64,000 nt of DNA from Variovorax sp. TBS-050B (GTDB taxonomy: Bacteria; Pseudomonadota; Gammaproteobacteria; Burkholderiales; Burkholderiaceae_C), in contig NZ_JARXYR010000002.1 in the NCBI RefSeq assembly GCF_029893635.1, positions 2,517,001 through 2,581,000 on the forward strand, read 5' to 3'. The position numbers and the translations under genes are program-made. Position 1 is the stretch's first letter; each line of letters opens with the position of its first letter. Under the pieces are notes generated by a model, which made no database searches, was not told where the DNA came from, and was given only the letters and a program-made list of their open reading frames with translations. Shown in pieces: positions 46,121 to 55,116 of the stretch.

Positions 46121-47394
46121 AGAGGAACCCGTCCCTGCTTTCGCCGCGCGGCCTGCGCCGCGCATGTGCCTGGCTGTGCGCATCGGTGGCGCTGGCGGCG
46201 ATCGCCGTTTCCGCCCAGGCCCGCGGCATCGCCGAGCTGCATTCGGACTACCCGGTGGCGCTCAGCGTGCAGATCGACCCGGCGGACATCTCGGACGACG
46301 ACCTGCGCGAGATCAAGGCTTCGGGCTTCGAGTTCGTGCGCTTCGGCGCGCGGCCGCCGCTCAAGAGCGTGAACCCCGCGTCCATCGACTATGCGAACCT
46401 GATCCGGCGCGTGAAGAACGCGCGCCTCGAAGCGATCGTTACCTTGTTCGGCGGCCGCGAGATCTGGGGCCAGCAGCCCGCGGACCTGGGCGGCGGCCAG
46501 CGCGAGAAGCTGTTCGCCGACTTCGCGCGCCGGTTCATGGAAACGCATGCGGCCGAGGTGGCCGTGTGGGAGCTGTGGAACGAGCCCGACCACAAGACCT
46601 TCCTGAACCCCGCGCTGTTCCCCGCCTTCGAGACCGCGACCGCGGAGTTCTGCCGCAGCATCGCGCAGCTGAAGACGCCGCCGAAGATCGTCATGGGCTT
46701 CGGCTTCGCGAAGCTGCCGTTCAACGCGGGCCAGGTGCCCGCGCCGCTCGAGAGCGCCTTCGTCTCGGCCGCGAAGTCGGACTGCCTGACGGACATCTCG
46801 ATCCATCCCTACCGCGCGGTGCCGGAAACCGCCATCGCCGACTACGCCAAGCTGCGTGCGCAGCTCGACCAGCGGCAGCTGAACAGGGTCGGCATCGTCG
46901 CCTCGGAGTGGGGCTATGCCTCGTACCTGCCGGTGCGCGACCGCAACACGCAGGCCTCGCTGATCTTCCGCGAGTACCTGACCAACGTCGCGGCGGGCAT
47001 CAAGCTGCTGAACCTCTATGCCTGGAAGGACCGGGGCACCTCGGTCGTTGCGCGCGAGGACAACTTCGGCCTCAAGTCGAAGAGCGGCGAGAAGAAGGAG
47101 GCCTTCGCGAGCCTCACCGAATTCCTGCGCATCGTGCGCACTGCCCGGAAGGTCTCCTTCGAGAGCAGCGCCGGCGTGAACAGGCTGGTGCTGAGCCGCG
47201 GCAGCACGCTGCTGCACGTGGTGTGGACGCAGGGCGCCGGGCATGACGTGGTCGTGCCGGCCGAGAAAGGCCGCAAGTGCACGCGCGTGGAGTTCTTCCC
47301 GCAGGTGCGCCATGGCAGCTGCGGCGCGCCCGTGGAGGGCGGTTTCGCGGCCGAGGCCACCGCCTACCCGGTCCTGCTCTCCATCGCGGAATGA
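46117..47394 (+). CDS. Secreted glycoside hydrolase, PslG/GH39-like
   Basis: A 425-residue exported glycosidase. The start is a TTG at 46117 that overlaps the upstream stop (TTGA); AAGGAG ends 8 nt before it and the frame then gives a signal peptide cleaved near SAQA (residue 35). Clan-A fold residues are visible: acid/base E156 in WELWNEPDH and nucleophile candidate E264 in VASEWGYAS. Length and the NEPD motif recall PslG, an exopolysaccharide hydrolase of another species. It probably trims or releases the polymer. Confidence 0.82.
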   Translation: MKRNPSLLSPRGLRRACAWLCASVALAAIAVSAQARGIAELHSDYPVALSVQIDPADISDDDLREIKASGFEFVRFGARPPLKSVNPASIDYANLIRRVKNARLEAIVTLFGGREIWGQQPADLGGGQREKLFADFARRFMETHAAEVAVWELWNEPDHKTFLNPALFPAFETATAEFCRSIAQLKTPPKIVMGFGFAKLPFNAGQVPAPLESAFVSAAKSDCLTDISIHPYRAVPETAIADYAKLRAQLDQRQLNRVGIVASEWGYASYLPVRDRNTQASLIFREYLTNVAAGIKLLNLYAWKDRGTSVVAREDNFGLKSKSGEKKEAFASLTEFLRIVRTARKVSFESSAGVNRLVLSRGSTLLHVVWTQGAGHDVVVPAEKGRKCTRVEFFPQVRHGSCGAPVEGGFAAEATAYPVLLSIAE

Positions 47395-48614
47395 GCTTCG
47401 CGGGCATTCGGAAGCGCCTCGGTCCGGTCTATGCGATTGCCGATCAGTGCATCTACAGCGCGAGCCAGCTGCTGCTGAGCTTCGCGCTTGCGCGGGCGCT
47501 GTCGCCCGCGGACTTCGGCATCGCGTCGGCCTTTCTTGCGATCGTCAGCTTCCAGTACATCCTGCACACGGCCGTGGTGCACGAGCCGCTCCTGATCCGG
47601 CGCTACTACGCCGGCCGCTCGGCTGCGTGGTGGAGCTGGGCGCTGGTGCTCGCGGTCTCGGTGGCGGGCTTCCTGGCGTGGCAGTTCACGAGCTTTCCTG
47701 GGCCGGTGAGTGCCGCCGGCATCGCGCTGATCGTCGGCTACGAGATCTTCTGGATCGCGCGCAGCATGCTGCTCGTGGGGCGGCGCTTTCTGGCGCTCTG
47801 TGTCTCGGGGGTGCTGGTCTGCGTCGGCTACGTGGCGGTGCTGATCGGCCTCCGTCCCGGTACCTGGGCGCAGGCGCTGCTGTGGATCGCCGTCGTGCAG
47901 CTGCCCTTCGCGCTGCTCGTCGCAGCGCACTTCCGGCGCGTGATGGCGCCGCTGCCCGCGCCGGCCGGCACGCCGGCGCTGACGATCGGCGAAGCCGCGA
48001 GCTACGGCTGGAAGGCCAGCCTTTCCCAGCTCATGAGCTGGATCATGACCGGCGGCGCGATCCTGCTGCTGGGCTCTTCGGCGGACGCCGCGCAGGGCGG
48101 GCTGCTGAAGATCTACATCACCTTCCTGCTGCCGATGCAGTACGTGCTGCTGGCGCTGGGCTACTACATCCTGCCGCGGCTCGCGGCGAACTGGCACTCG
48201 GAGTCACGCCGGGAGGCCTTCGGCCTGTTCGTGAAGTTCGTGGTCTTCGGCTTTCTGGTTGCCGAGCTCGGCGGCGTCGTGCTCGGCCTGCTCGGTCCGC
48301 ACCTGGTGGTGCTGGCCTTCGGCGCGAACTATGCGGGCATGGATTTCTCGCCCTTCTTCTACGCGCCCGCGATCTTCGGGCTCACCATGTGCCTGCGCAC
48401 CGGCTTCAGGGCCGCCCGACGCCCCGGCGCGCTGCTGTGGTGCTCCATCTTCGGGGCGCTGGTGTTCGCGGCCTGCATGCGCCTGGCACGGCTTCCGATC
48501 TCCTACATCCAGACCATCCACGCGATGACCATCGGCTTCGCCTGCATGGCGGCCGCGATGATCGTCTGGCTGTTCTTCATCATGCGCGGCGCGCAGGCCT
48601 CGCCGGGCCGCTGA
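47391..48614 (+). CDS. Oligosaccharide flippase (Wzx-like)
   Basis: A 407-residue protein with about 12 hydrophobic helices, starting GPVYAIADQCIYSASQLLLSF and having the polysaccharide-synthase/MATE-like layout. It is shorter than typical 420-500 residue flippases but complete. It likely flips the lipid-linked repeat unit. It overlaps the hydrolase gene by ATGA and ends the operon, 16 nt from the convergent yjbH gene. Confidence 0.85.
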   Translation: MSFAGIRKRLGPVYAIADQCIYSASQLLLSFALARALSPADFGIASAFLAIVSFQYILHTAVVHEPLLIRRYYAGRSAAWWSWALVLAVSVAGFLAWQFTSFPGPVSAAGIALIVGYEIFWIARSMLLVGRRFLALCVSGVLVCVGYVAVLIGLRPGTWAQALLWIAVVQLPFALLVAAHFRRVMAPLPAPAGTPALTIGEAASYGWKASLSQLMSWIMTGGAILLLGSSADAAQGGLLKIYITFLLPMQYVLLALGYYILPRLAANWHSESRREAFGLFVKFVVFGFLVAELGGVVLGLLGPHLVVLAFGANYAGMDFSPFFYAPAIFGLTMCLRTGFRAARRPGALLWCSIFGALVFAACMRLARLPISYIQTIHAMTIGFACMAAAMIVWLFFIMRGAQASPGR

Positions 48615-48630
48615 GCCGGCCCGGCCCCGC

Positions 48631-51600
48631 TCAGCGGCCGAAGTTCAGGATGTTGTCGCCCGTGCGCGGCTCGCCGCTGTCGGGTGCGCTGAACTTGTAG
48701 GCGCTCGGGTCGCGCGCCGAGGTCATCTCGTACAGCGGATGGATCCGCCCGAGCCGCGCGCCGCCGTCGCGCACCAGCGGTGCCCAGGCGAAGTTGGCGG
48801 TGAACTTGCTCGTGCGCGGCAGCAGCGCGTCGAAGGGAATCGCGAGATAGATGCCCTTGTCGAAGCTGCCTTCGCCGAACTGCCGGGCCGAGACGTTGGT
48901 CTTGGTGGCATAGGCGCCGAGCACCACGCCGTTGTCGAAGCGGCGGCTGATGTCGATGGTCACGCCGCGGTCGCCGGCCAGGTACTGGCCTGCGCTGATC
49001 TTGGCGAGCACGCCGTGCCAGCCGGTGTCCCAGTAGAGCGTGGCGTGGCCGGTGTTGACCTTGTAGTCGCGCAGCCCGAAGTCCTGCTCGAAGTCGCGCT
49101 GCCGCACGTGGTTGAAGTCGACGCCGAAGGCGATCTTGCTGCGCCACGGCCGGTAGAGCCATTCGCCGCCCACACCCGCGAACATGGTTTCGAGCGCGCC
49201 GCCGTAGACGCTGTAGTACTGGTTGTCGTTGATCCGGCCCACGTGCGTGAGCTGGAACACCGGCATGGTCAGCCGCTTCGAGGTGACGTACTCGCGCTGG
49301 TAGGTGCGCACGCGCGGCAGGTTGCTGGGCGCGGTGTAGGTGAACTTGTCGAAGTTGTCGACCAGGCGCAGGTTGAGCGCACCGTTGACCCAGGTGCTCG
49401 GCGTGAACCGGTATTCGGCCACCGCCTGCACGCCGATCTGGTAGAGCACGAAGGCGTTCGGGCCGCCGAGGATCTGGCCCAGGCTCGGCGTCAGGCCGAT
49501 GCTGAACTTGGGCGTGTGCCGCTCCCATGCGGGCAGCGCCTGGCCCTCGGCCGCGCCGGCCTTGGTGGCCGCAGGCGCATCGCCGCGCGCGGCCTGCAGC
49601 ACGGGCTTCGGATCGTCGGCGCCGATGGGTGCCGGCGCGTAGTCGCGCTGGCTGGTGGCGCGGCGTTCGGCCGGCGTCTGTGCCTGGTAGTGGGCCGTGA
49701 CCCACTCGCCGCGGTCGACCACCTGCGCATGCATCGGCAGGCCGCGCTCGGAGTAGTGCAGCACGAAGTTCCGGATCGAGCCCGGTGCATCGCGATGCAG
49801 CACCGCGATGATCTGCTCGACGCGCGCACTGCGGTAGACGGTGGCGCTTTCGGTGATCCACACATGCAGCATCGCCCCCTGCGGCGCGATGCGCTGGATG
49901 GTCCAGTCGGTGCGGTTCTCGATCTCCGCCGCGGTGGCGGCCCAGCCCTGGAAGGTGGCGGGCGGATCGGGCGTGAACCGCGGCGCCGGCGGGTCCGCCG
50001 TCTTGGGCATCTGCATGGTCGCGAGGTTGGTCTGCAGCGTGAGGCCCATCATCACCTTGTTGCCGCGCTCGAAGCCGGCCGAGAAGGTGATGCCCGGTGC
50101 ATAGCGGTACTCGAGACCGATGTTGACCGGCGACCGCTGCCGCTGGTTGTTGTTGAGCGGCTCGTTCTGGTAGTCGTTGCCTTCGTACTCGAGCTTGAGC
50201 GTCAGCGGCTCCCAGGGCGTGCGCCACTGCACGCCGCCGAAGAGCGCCGCGGGCCCGCGGAACAGGCGGCCGAAGTTGGCGCCTCCCCACGTCGTCTGGC
50301 TCACGCGCGTCTTGAAGCGGCTGTTCAGCAGGCCGAAGGGGTTGCTGATGTTGCCGGCATTGCCCAGGTAGCCCCAGCCGATGCCGAGGCTGAAATCGAA
50401 GTCGCCGTAGCGCTTGTTCGCCACCAGGTACTCGGAGGAGAACAGGCCCGTGCCGCCGATGTCGCGAAAGCCCAGTGCCACTTCGGGCAGGTAGGCCGAT
50501 TCCTTCCACAGCCTCGCCTTCAGGTCGATGCTCTTGTCCTTGTAGCCCTGGTTGCTGAGGCCGATGCCGTAGATGCGGTTGCTGATCGACGTGTAGCGAA
50601 AACCCGCCTCGAGCCAGTCGAGCGGCTGGAACATCACGTTCAGCCGCGTGTAGGGCGAAACGTGCGAGATCGAGGTCCGCATGTCGCCGGTCTGGCCCAT
50701 GCGGGCGGTGGGCGTCTGCAGCAGGCCGGTCTCGCCCCAGTCGTTGCCGCTGGTCTGCAGCGCGCGGTACTGCGGCGCGGGGTCGGGGCGGACGGAAATC
50801 GCCGTCGAGGCCGGCGGCACGGGGGGGGCGAGGGGCGCGGGCGGTGCCGCGACGGCTGCGGGATCGGGCTGCGCGGCAGGGGCGGGCTCCGGCACCGCGG
50901 GCGGCGCCTGTGCGCTGATTTCTTCCTGCGGAGACGGGCCTTGCGTCGCCAGGAACTTGATCATCCCTTCGGAGATGCCCTCGAGATCCGCCCTGCCGCG
51001 CGGCGCCGACCAGATCCAGGCGCCGGGCGCGGGCTCGTCCGAGGGATGCGCCGTCCACGGCGACACGCCCACGCGCGCGGTGCGGCCGTCGGGCTGGGCC
51101 ACCCAGGCCCAGTCGTGCTTTCCTTCGGGGTCGCAGGCGGCCACGTAGTCCCATGCGGTGCGGCCGGGCTCGTGCGCCACCGCGCAGAGCCGCCCGTCGG
51201 GCTGGAGCACCGAGACCGTCTTCAGCACCGGCGGCGGCGCCACGAGCTGCTGGCCGGCCGTCAGCACCGGATCCTGCTCGGGATGGGCTTCGAGCCAGCG
51301 CGGGTCCACGATGCCCAGCGCCACGCGGCCGGTGATCGGCAGGCCCTGCAGCCAGGCGATCAACTGCTGGCGCTGCGGCTGCTCCTGCCGCGGTGCGCGC
51401 TTGCGGGCGGCCTCGAGCCGCACCAGCAGGGTGTTCTTGAGGAACTGCTGCGCCAGGCGCTCCTGCGGAACGCGCCATGCGAGTCCCGGCGAGGCCGTGG
51501 CGGCGGGCTGGCGCAGCAGCCAGGCGCTCAGGCGCTCGCCCGGGCGGATGTCCGCATCGCCGGCGGGCGCGGGGTTGTCGACCGCGCCGCCGCCTGGAGC

Positions 51601-51702
51601 CTGCGCGCCCGCGGCGCAGCTTGCCGCCAGCGCGCAGGCGGCCATCGCAGCGCGCAGGGGCCGGGGATCCTTGCCGAAGCCACGGGGAAGCAGACGGCTC
51701 AT
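48631..51702 (-). CDS. YjbG-YjbH fusion protein (GfcC + GfcD domains)
   Basis: A 1023-residue exported protein combining two E. coli operon products. After the signal peptide (end near residue 35), residues 50-255 match a GfcC/YjbG domain: FLKNTLLVRLEAAR, GLPITGRVAL, VLTAGQQLVAPP and PGAWIWSAPRG. A proline/alanine linker (about 265-310) leads to the YjbH domain, starting NDWGETGLLQTPTARMGQ and carrying many beta-barrel-like aromatic strands to the C-terminus. YjbH-type proteins are outer-membrane beta-barrel lipopolysaccharide/capsule-secretion related proteins. The ATG at 51702 overlaps the yjbF stop. Confidence 0.85.
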   Translation of the reverse strand: MSRLLPRGFGKDPRPLRAAMAACALAASCAAGAQAPGGGAVDNPAPAGDADIRPGERLSAWLLRQPAATASPGLAWRVPQERLAQQFLKNTLLVRLEAARKRAPRQEQPQRQQLIAWLQGLPITGRVALGIVDPRWLEAHPEQDPVLTAGQQLVAPPPVLKTVSVLQPDGRLCAVAHEPGRTAWDYVAACDPEGKHDWAWVAQPDGRTARVGVSPWTAHPSDEPAPGAWIWSAPRGRADLEGISEGMIKFLATQGPSPQEEISAQAPPAVPEPAPAAQPDPAAVAAPPAPLAPPVPPASTAISVRPDPAPQYRALQTSGNDWGETGLLQTPTARMGQTGDMRTSISHVSPYTRLNVMFQPLDWLEAGFRYTSISNRIYGIGLSNQGYKDKSIDLKARLWKESAYLPEVALGFRDIGGTGLFSSEYLVANKRYGDFDFSLGIGWGYLGNAGNISNPFGLLNSRFKTRVSQTTWGGANFGRLFRGPAALFGGVQWRTPWEPLTLKLEYEGNDYQNEPLNNNQRQRSPVNIGLEYRYAPGITFSAGFERGNKVMMGLTLQTNLATMQMPKTADPPAPRFTPDPPATFQGWAATAAEIENRTDWTIQRIAPQGAMLHVWITESATVYRSARVEQIIAVLHRDAPGSIRNFVLHYSERGLPMHAQVVDRGEWVTAHYQAQTPAERRATSQRDYAPAPIGADDPKPVLQAARGDAPAATKAGAAEGQALPAWERHTPKFSIGLTPSLGQILGGPNAFVLYQIGVQAVAEYRFTPSTWVNGALNLRLVDNFDKFTYTAPSNLPRVRTYQREYVTSKRLTMPVFQLTHVGRINDNQYYSVYGGALETMFAGVGGEWLYRPWRSKIAFGVDFNHVRQRDFEQDFGLRDYKVNTGHATLYWDTGWHGVLAKISAGQYLAGDRGVTIDISRRFDNGVVLGAYATKTNVSARQFGEGSFDKGIYLAIPFDALLPRTSKFTANFAWAPLVRDGGARLGRIHPLYEMTSARDPSAYKFSAPDSGEPRTGDNILNFGR

Positions 51703-52439
51703 GTACCAGCGCTCGCCGCTGCGACGGGTGCTGGAGAAGAAGGCGTCCACTGCTCGAAGCTCATACACAGATCATTGGAAATACATTGCTCGGAATAGAC
51801 GACGCGCGGCGTTCCGCCCGCCTGCGACACGCCGAAGCGCGCGGGCGGCAGCGCGGCGCTCGCCGGGCGCGAGGTGCTGCGCTCCTCGTACCAGCGCAGC
51901 GACGACGCGGCCGTGCCGGCCAGCGCCACCTGGGGCGGCGGGGCGATCGGCGTCTGCACGATCCGGTCGCGGATGCCGAAGCGGTAGCCGGGCATCATGT
52001 CGCGCTCGCGCACGTAGGTGCGGGCGTCGGCCTGGGACCAGCCGGGCGGATCGGACAGGCGCACCTCGCGCCAGTCGGTCGAAAGGCCCGTGGTGCCGAC
52101 CAGACGCCCGTCGAGCAACCGCACCACTTCGCCGCTGCCGCTGTACCAGACCTCGACGGCCCCTTCGGGCCGCTGGTCGATATAGCCGAGCACCATGAAT
52201 ACCGCCTGCCCGCCGGTCACGACGCGCAAATAGCGGTAATTCGGATTGAAGGTGGGTTCGGGTGCGGCGGCTTTGCCGTTGTACAAATGCCGCGCGGTGG
52301 CCAGCATGGCCGAGGAACCGGAAGAGCAGCCGCCAACGCCCAAAAGAAATGCTGCCAGCAGACAGCATTCGACCAGTCGCGCAGCGAAACCGGCGCGCGG
52401 AGCTCTCGGCGATTGCCCTCCCGCGGGGAGGGCCGGCAC
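51699..52439 (-). CDS. yjbF: YjbF-family lipoprotein
   Basis: About 246 residues, with lipobox LLGVGGC near residue 38. The mature part has NPNYRYLRVVTGGQAVFMVLGYID and WYSGSGEVVRLLDGRLVGTTGLST, which is the YjbF/GfcB signature. In E. coli it is encoded in the yjbEFGH polysaccharide operon. The start shown is a GTG 2 nt after the yjbE stop with no good ribosome site, so the N-terminus is uncertain. It is coupled to yjbGH by ATGA. Confidence 0.82.
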   Translation of the reverse strand: MPALPAGGQSPRAPRAGFAARLVECCLLAAFLLGVGGCSSGSSAMLATARHLYNGKAAAPEPTFNPNYRYLRVVTGGQAVFMVLGYIDQRPEGAVEVWYSGSGEVVRLLDGRLVGTTGLSTDWREVRLSDPPGWSQADARTYVRERDMMPGYRFGIRDRIVQTPIAPPPQVALAGTAASSLRWYEERSTSRPASAALPPARFGVSQAGGTPRVVYSEQCISNDLCMSFEQWTPSSPAPVAAASAGT

Positions 52440-52441
52440 GG

Positions 52442-52738
52442 TCAGTTGGTGCCGGTCGTGCCCGTGCCGGTGCCCCCGGTACCGCCCGTGCCGCTGCCGC
52501 CGCCGCTGTTGCCACCGTTGCCGCTGGCAATGGCGGCCGCGAGGCCCACGCTGGCGGCGATGCCGCCGGCCTGGCCGGCCGTGATGCGGCCGAAGGCCGA
52601 GTTGGTGGCACCCGTCGCGCTCGCCGGCTGCGGACCCGGGGTCGAGACCGGCGGCGGCGAAGGCGGCGTTTGAGCGAACGCCGAAGAAATGCCCAGAACG
52701 GCGACGGCGGTCGCGGAAACCAATGGCTTAATTCTCAT
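52442..52738 (-). CDS. yjbE: YjbE-like small exported Gly/Thr-rich protein
   Basis: A 98-residue protein with a signal peptide (MRIKPLVSATAVAVLGISSAFA). The mature part has a hydrophobic GGIAASVGLAAAIASG and a Gly/Thr-only tail. E. coli YjbE has the same plan (hydrophobic AVGVALAATGGG then Thr-rich tail), and the position before yjbF agrees. Function is unknown beyond its link to exopolysaccharide. AGAGGA precedes the ATG at 52738. Confidence 0.68.
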   Translation of the reverse strand: MRIKPLVSATAVAVLGISSAFAQTPPSPPPVSTPGPQPASATGATNSAFGRITAGQAGGIAASVGLAAAIASGNGGNSGGGSGTGGTGGTGTGTTGTN

Positions 52739-52944
52739 GGCGAATATCCTCTTCAATGGCAAATTAACAGTTGAGAGAAGCCTATCAGTTGGCGAAGTGT
52801 GTCGCAACTAATTTACCTTTTAAGGCGTTTTTACTTGCAAGACCCTGTGTCGAAATGTCTTTGAAATGAATTGCTAATTCATTGTTCTTAAATGGTGTGC
52901 GGGGATGCGCCGGCACGCCATTCGCGTCGCGCCGGCTGCCGGCG

Positions 52945-52974
52945 TTGAATATGCACGCAACAGCCCGCTACAAT
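52945..52974 (+). promoter_or_regulatory. Candidate sigma-70 promoter of petABC
   Basis: TTGAAT (52945-52950) and TACAAT (52969-52974) are 18 nt apart, 44 nt upstream of the petA ATG. The -10 lies in the loop of a perfect CCCGC/GCGGG repeat (52964-52980). The 280-nt gap to yjbE is AT-rich and should also hold the divergent yjbE promoter, which was not pinned down. Confidence 0.55.
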
Positions 52975-53018
52975 CGCGGGTTGACCCTGCTCCAGCGAAG
53001 AAGACATAGAGGATCCCC

Positions 53019-53636
53019 ATGAGTGACATGACCTCCGGCTCCCCCCGGATCGACACAAGCAAGCGGACGTGGTTGATCGCATCCAGCTGTGCCGGCGTAG
53101 CGGGAGGCGTGGCCACCGCGATTCCCTTTGTGAGTACGTTCCAGCCCTCCGAGAAGGCCAAGGCCGCGGGCGCTGCCGTCGAAGTGGACATCGCAGGCCT
53201 CAAGGTCGGCGAGAAGATCACCGTCGAATGGCGCGGCAAGCCCGTCTGGATCCTCAAGCGCTCCCCCGAGCAGGTGGCCCAGCTGACCAAGCTCGACGGC
53301 CAGCTCGCCGATCCGCAATCGAAACGCCATCCCGACGAATTCACCCCCAAGTACGCGCAGAACGAGCACCGCTCGATCAAGCCCGACGTGCTCGTGGTCG
53401 TGGGCATCTGCACCCACCTCGGCTGCTCGCCGGTCGACCGCCTGCAATCGGGCCCGCAGCCCTCGCTGCCCAACGACTGGGAGGGCGGCTTCCTCTGCCC
53501 CTGCCATGGTTCCACCTTCGATCTCGCTGGCCGCGTCTTCAAGAACAAGCCCGCGCCCGACAACCTGCCTGTGCCTCCGCACATGTACCTGTCGGACACC
53601 AAGCTCCTGATCGGTGAAGACTCCAAGAAGGCCTGA
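53019..53636 (+). CDS. petA: Ubiquinol-cytochrome c reductase Rieske iron-sulfur subunit
   Basis: A 205-residue Rieske subunit of the bc1 complex. The 2Fe-2S ligands are in CTHLGCSP and CPCHGSTFD. The N-terminal SKRTWLIASS followed by a hydrophobic helix is a Tat-type anchor with Lys-Arg in place of twin Arg; tatABC lies in this window. It accepts electrons from ubiquinol and passes them to cytochrome c1. Confidence 0.98.
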   Translation: MSDMTSGSPRIDTSKRTWLIASSCAGVAGGVATAIPFVSTFQPSEKAKAAGAAVEVDIAGLKVGEKITVEWRGKPVWILKRSPEQVAQLTKLDGQLADPQSKRHPDEFTPKYAQNEHRSIKPDVLVVVGICTHLGCSPVDRLQSGPQPSLPNDWEGGFLCPCHGSTFDLAGRVFKNKPAPDNLPVPPHMYLSDTKLLIGEDSKKA

Positions 53637-53650
53637 GGCAGACGAAGAAC

Positions 53651-55087
53651 ATGGCTGAATTCCGCGAAATCTCCCCCAACGCGCCCGCGGGCGAGAAGCT
53701 CCTCAACTGGGTCGACAACCGCTTCCCCCTGACGAAGCTCTGGAACGACCAGTGGGGCAAGTACTACGCCCCGAAGAACTTCAACTTCTGGTACATCTTC
53801 GGCTCGCTCGCGATGCTGGTGCTCGTCATCCAGATCGTGACCGGCATCTTCCTCGTGATGCACTACAAGCCCGATGCGAACCTCGCCTTCGCCTCGGTCG
53901 AGTACATCATGCGCGACGTGCCCTGGGGCTGGCTCATCCGCTACATCCACTCGACGGGCGCCTCGGCGTTCTTCATCGTGGTGTACCTGCACATGTTCCG
54001 CGGCCTCATGTACGGCAGCTACCGCAAGCCGCGCGAGCTGATCTGGGTGTTCGGCTGCGCGATCTTCCTGTGCCTCATGGCCGAAGCCTTCATGGGCTAC
54101 CTGCTGCCCTGGGGCCAGATGTCGTACTGGGGCGCCCAGGTGATCGTGAACCTGTTCGCGGCCATTCCCTTCGTCGGCCCCGACCTCGCGCTGCTGATCC
54201 GCGGCGACTACGTGGTGAGCGACGCGACGCTGAACCGCTTCTTCAGCTTCCACGTGATCGCGGTGCCGCTGGTGCTGCTCGGCCTCGTGGTGGCCCACCT
54301 GATCGCGCTGCACGAAGTGGGTTCCAACAACCCCGACGGCATCGAGATCAAGGCCACGCGCGGCCCCGACGGCCATCCGCTCGACGGCATCCCGTCGCAT
54401 CCGTACTACACGGTGCACGACATCTTCGGCGTGGTGGTGTTCCTCACGATCTTCTCGGCCGTGATCTTCTTCGCGCCGGAAGCGGGCGGGTACTTCCTCG
54501 AGTACAACAACTTCATCCCCGCCGATTCGCTCAAGACGCCGAACCACATCGCGCCAGTCTGGTACTTCACGCCCTTCTATTCGATGCTGCGTGCGACCAC
54601 CGACGACATGGTCAACGTGTTCGCGCTGATCATCGGCCTTGCCGCGATCCTGAACTTCGTCAAGGGCAGGTCGGGCATGGGCCTGAAGATCGCGGCCATC
54701 GTCGTGGCGGCCGTGGCGATCTTCCTGCTCAAGGCCTTCGACGCCAAGTTCTGGGGCGTGGTCGTGATGGGCGGCTCGGTCATCATCCTGTTCTTCCTGC
54801 CCTGGCTCGACAAGAGCGAGGTCAAGTCGATCCGCTACCGTCCGAGCTGGCACAAGTACGTCTACGGCGTCTTCGTCTTCTTCTTCCTGATCCTCGGCTA
54901 CCTGGGCATCCAGGCGCCCGGCGTCTGGGGCAACCTGGTCATCGGTTCGTTCGCGCTCGACATCGCGCAGACCATCTCCCAGATCGGCACGCTGTTCTAT
55001 TTCGGTTTCTTCCTGCTCATGCCCTGGTGGAGCAGCAAGGGCGAGTTCAAGCCCGTGCCGGATCGCGTGACCTTCGCCGCCCATTGA
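53651..55087 (+). CDS. petB: Cytochrome b of the bc1 complex
   Basis: A 478-residue membrane protein with eight or more helices. Haem-binding histidines are in IRYIHSTGASAFFIVVYLHM and in FHVIAVPLVLLGLVVAHLIALH. The full-length b-type (not split b6/IV) carries the C-terminal helices. It starts 14 nt after petA. Confidence 0.98.
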   Translation: MAEFREISPNAPAGEKLLNWVDNRFPLTKLWNDQWGKYYAPKNFNFWYIFGSLAMLVLVIQIVTGIFLVMHYKPDANLAFASVEYIMRDVPWGWLIRYIHSTGASAFFIVVYLHMFRGLMYGSYRKPRELIWVFGCAIFLCLMAEAFMGYLLPWGQMSYWGAQVIVNLFAAIPFVGPDLALLIRGDYVVSDATLNRFFSFHVIAVPLVLLGLVVAHLIALHEVGSNNPDGIEIKATRGPDGHPLDGIPSHPYYTVHDIFGVVVFLTIFSAVIFFAPEAGGYFLEYNNFIPADSLKTPNHIAPVWYFTPFYSMLRATTDDMVNVFALIIGLAAILNFVKGRSGMGLKIAAIVVAAVAIFLLKAFDAKFWGVVVMGGSVIILFFLPWLDKSEVKSIRYRPSWHKYVYGVFVFFFLILGYLGIQAPGVWGNLVIGSFALDIAQTISQIGTLFYFGFFLLMPWWSSKGEFKPVPDRVTFAAH

Positions 55088-55116
55088 GAAGCCCAAGAGA
55101 GCTCGAGAGAAACACG

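Noticed and set aside
48739..51798. A 1019-codon plus-strand frame opposite yjbGH
   Set aside because: Shadow of the YjbG-YjbH gene; no recognisable domain and skewed composition.
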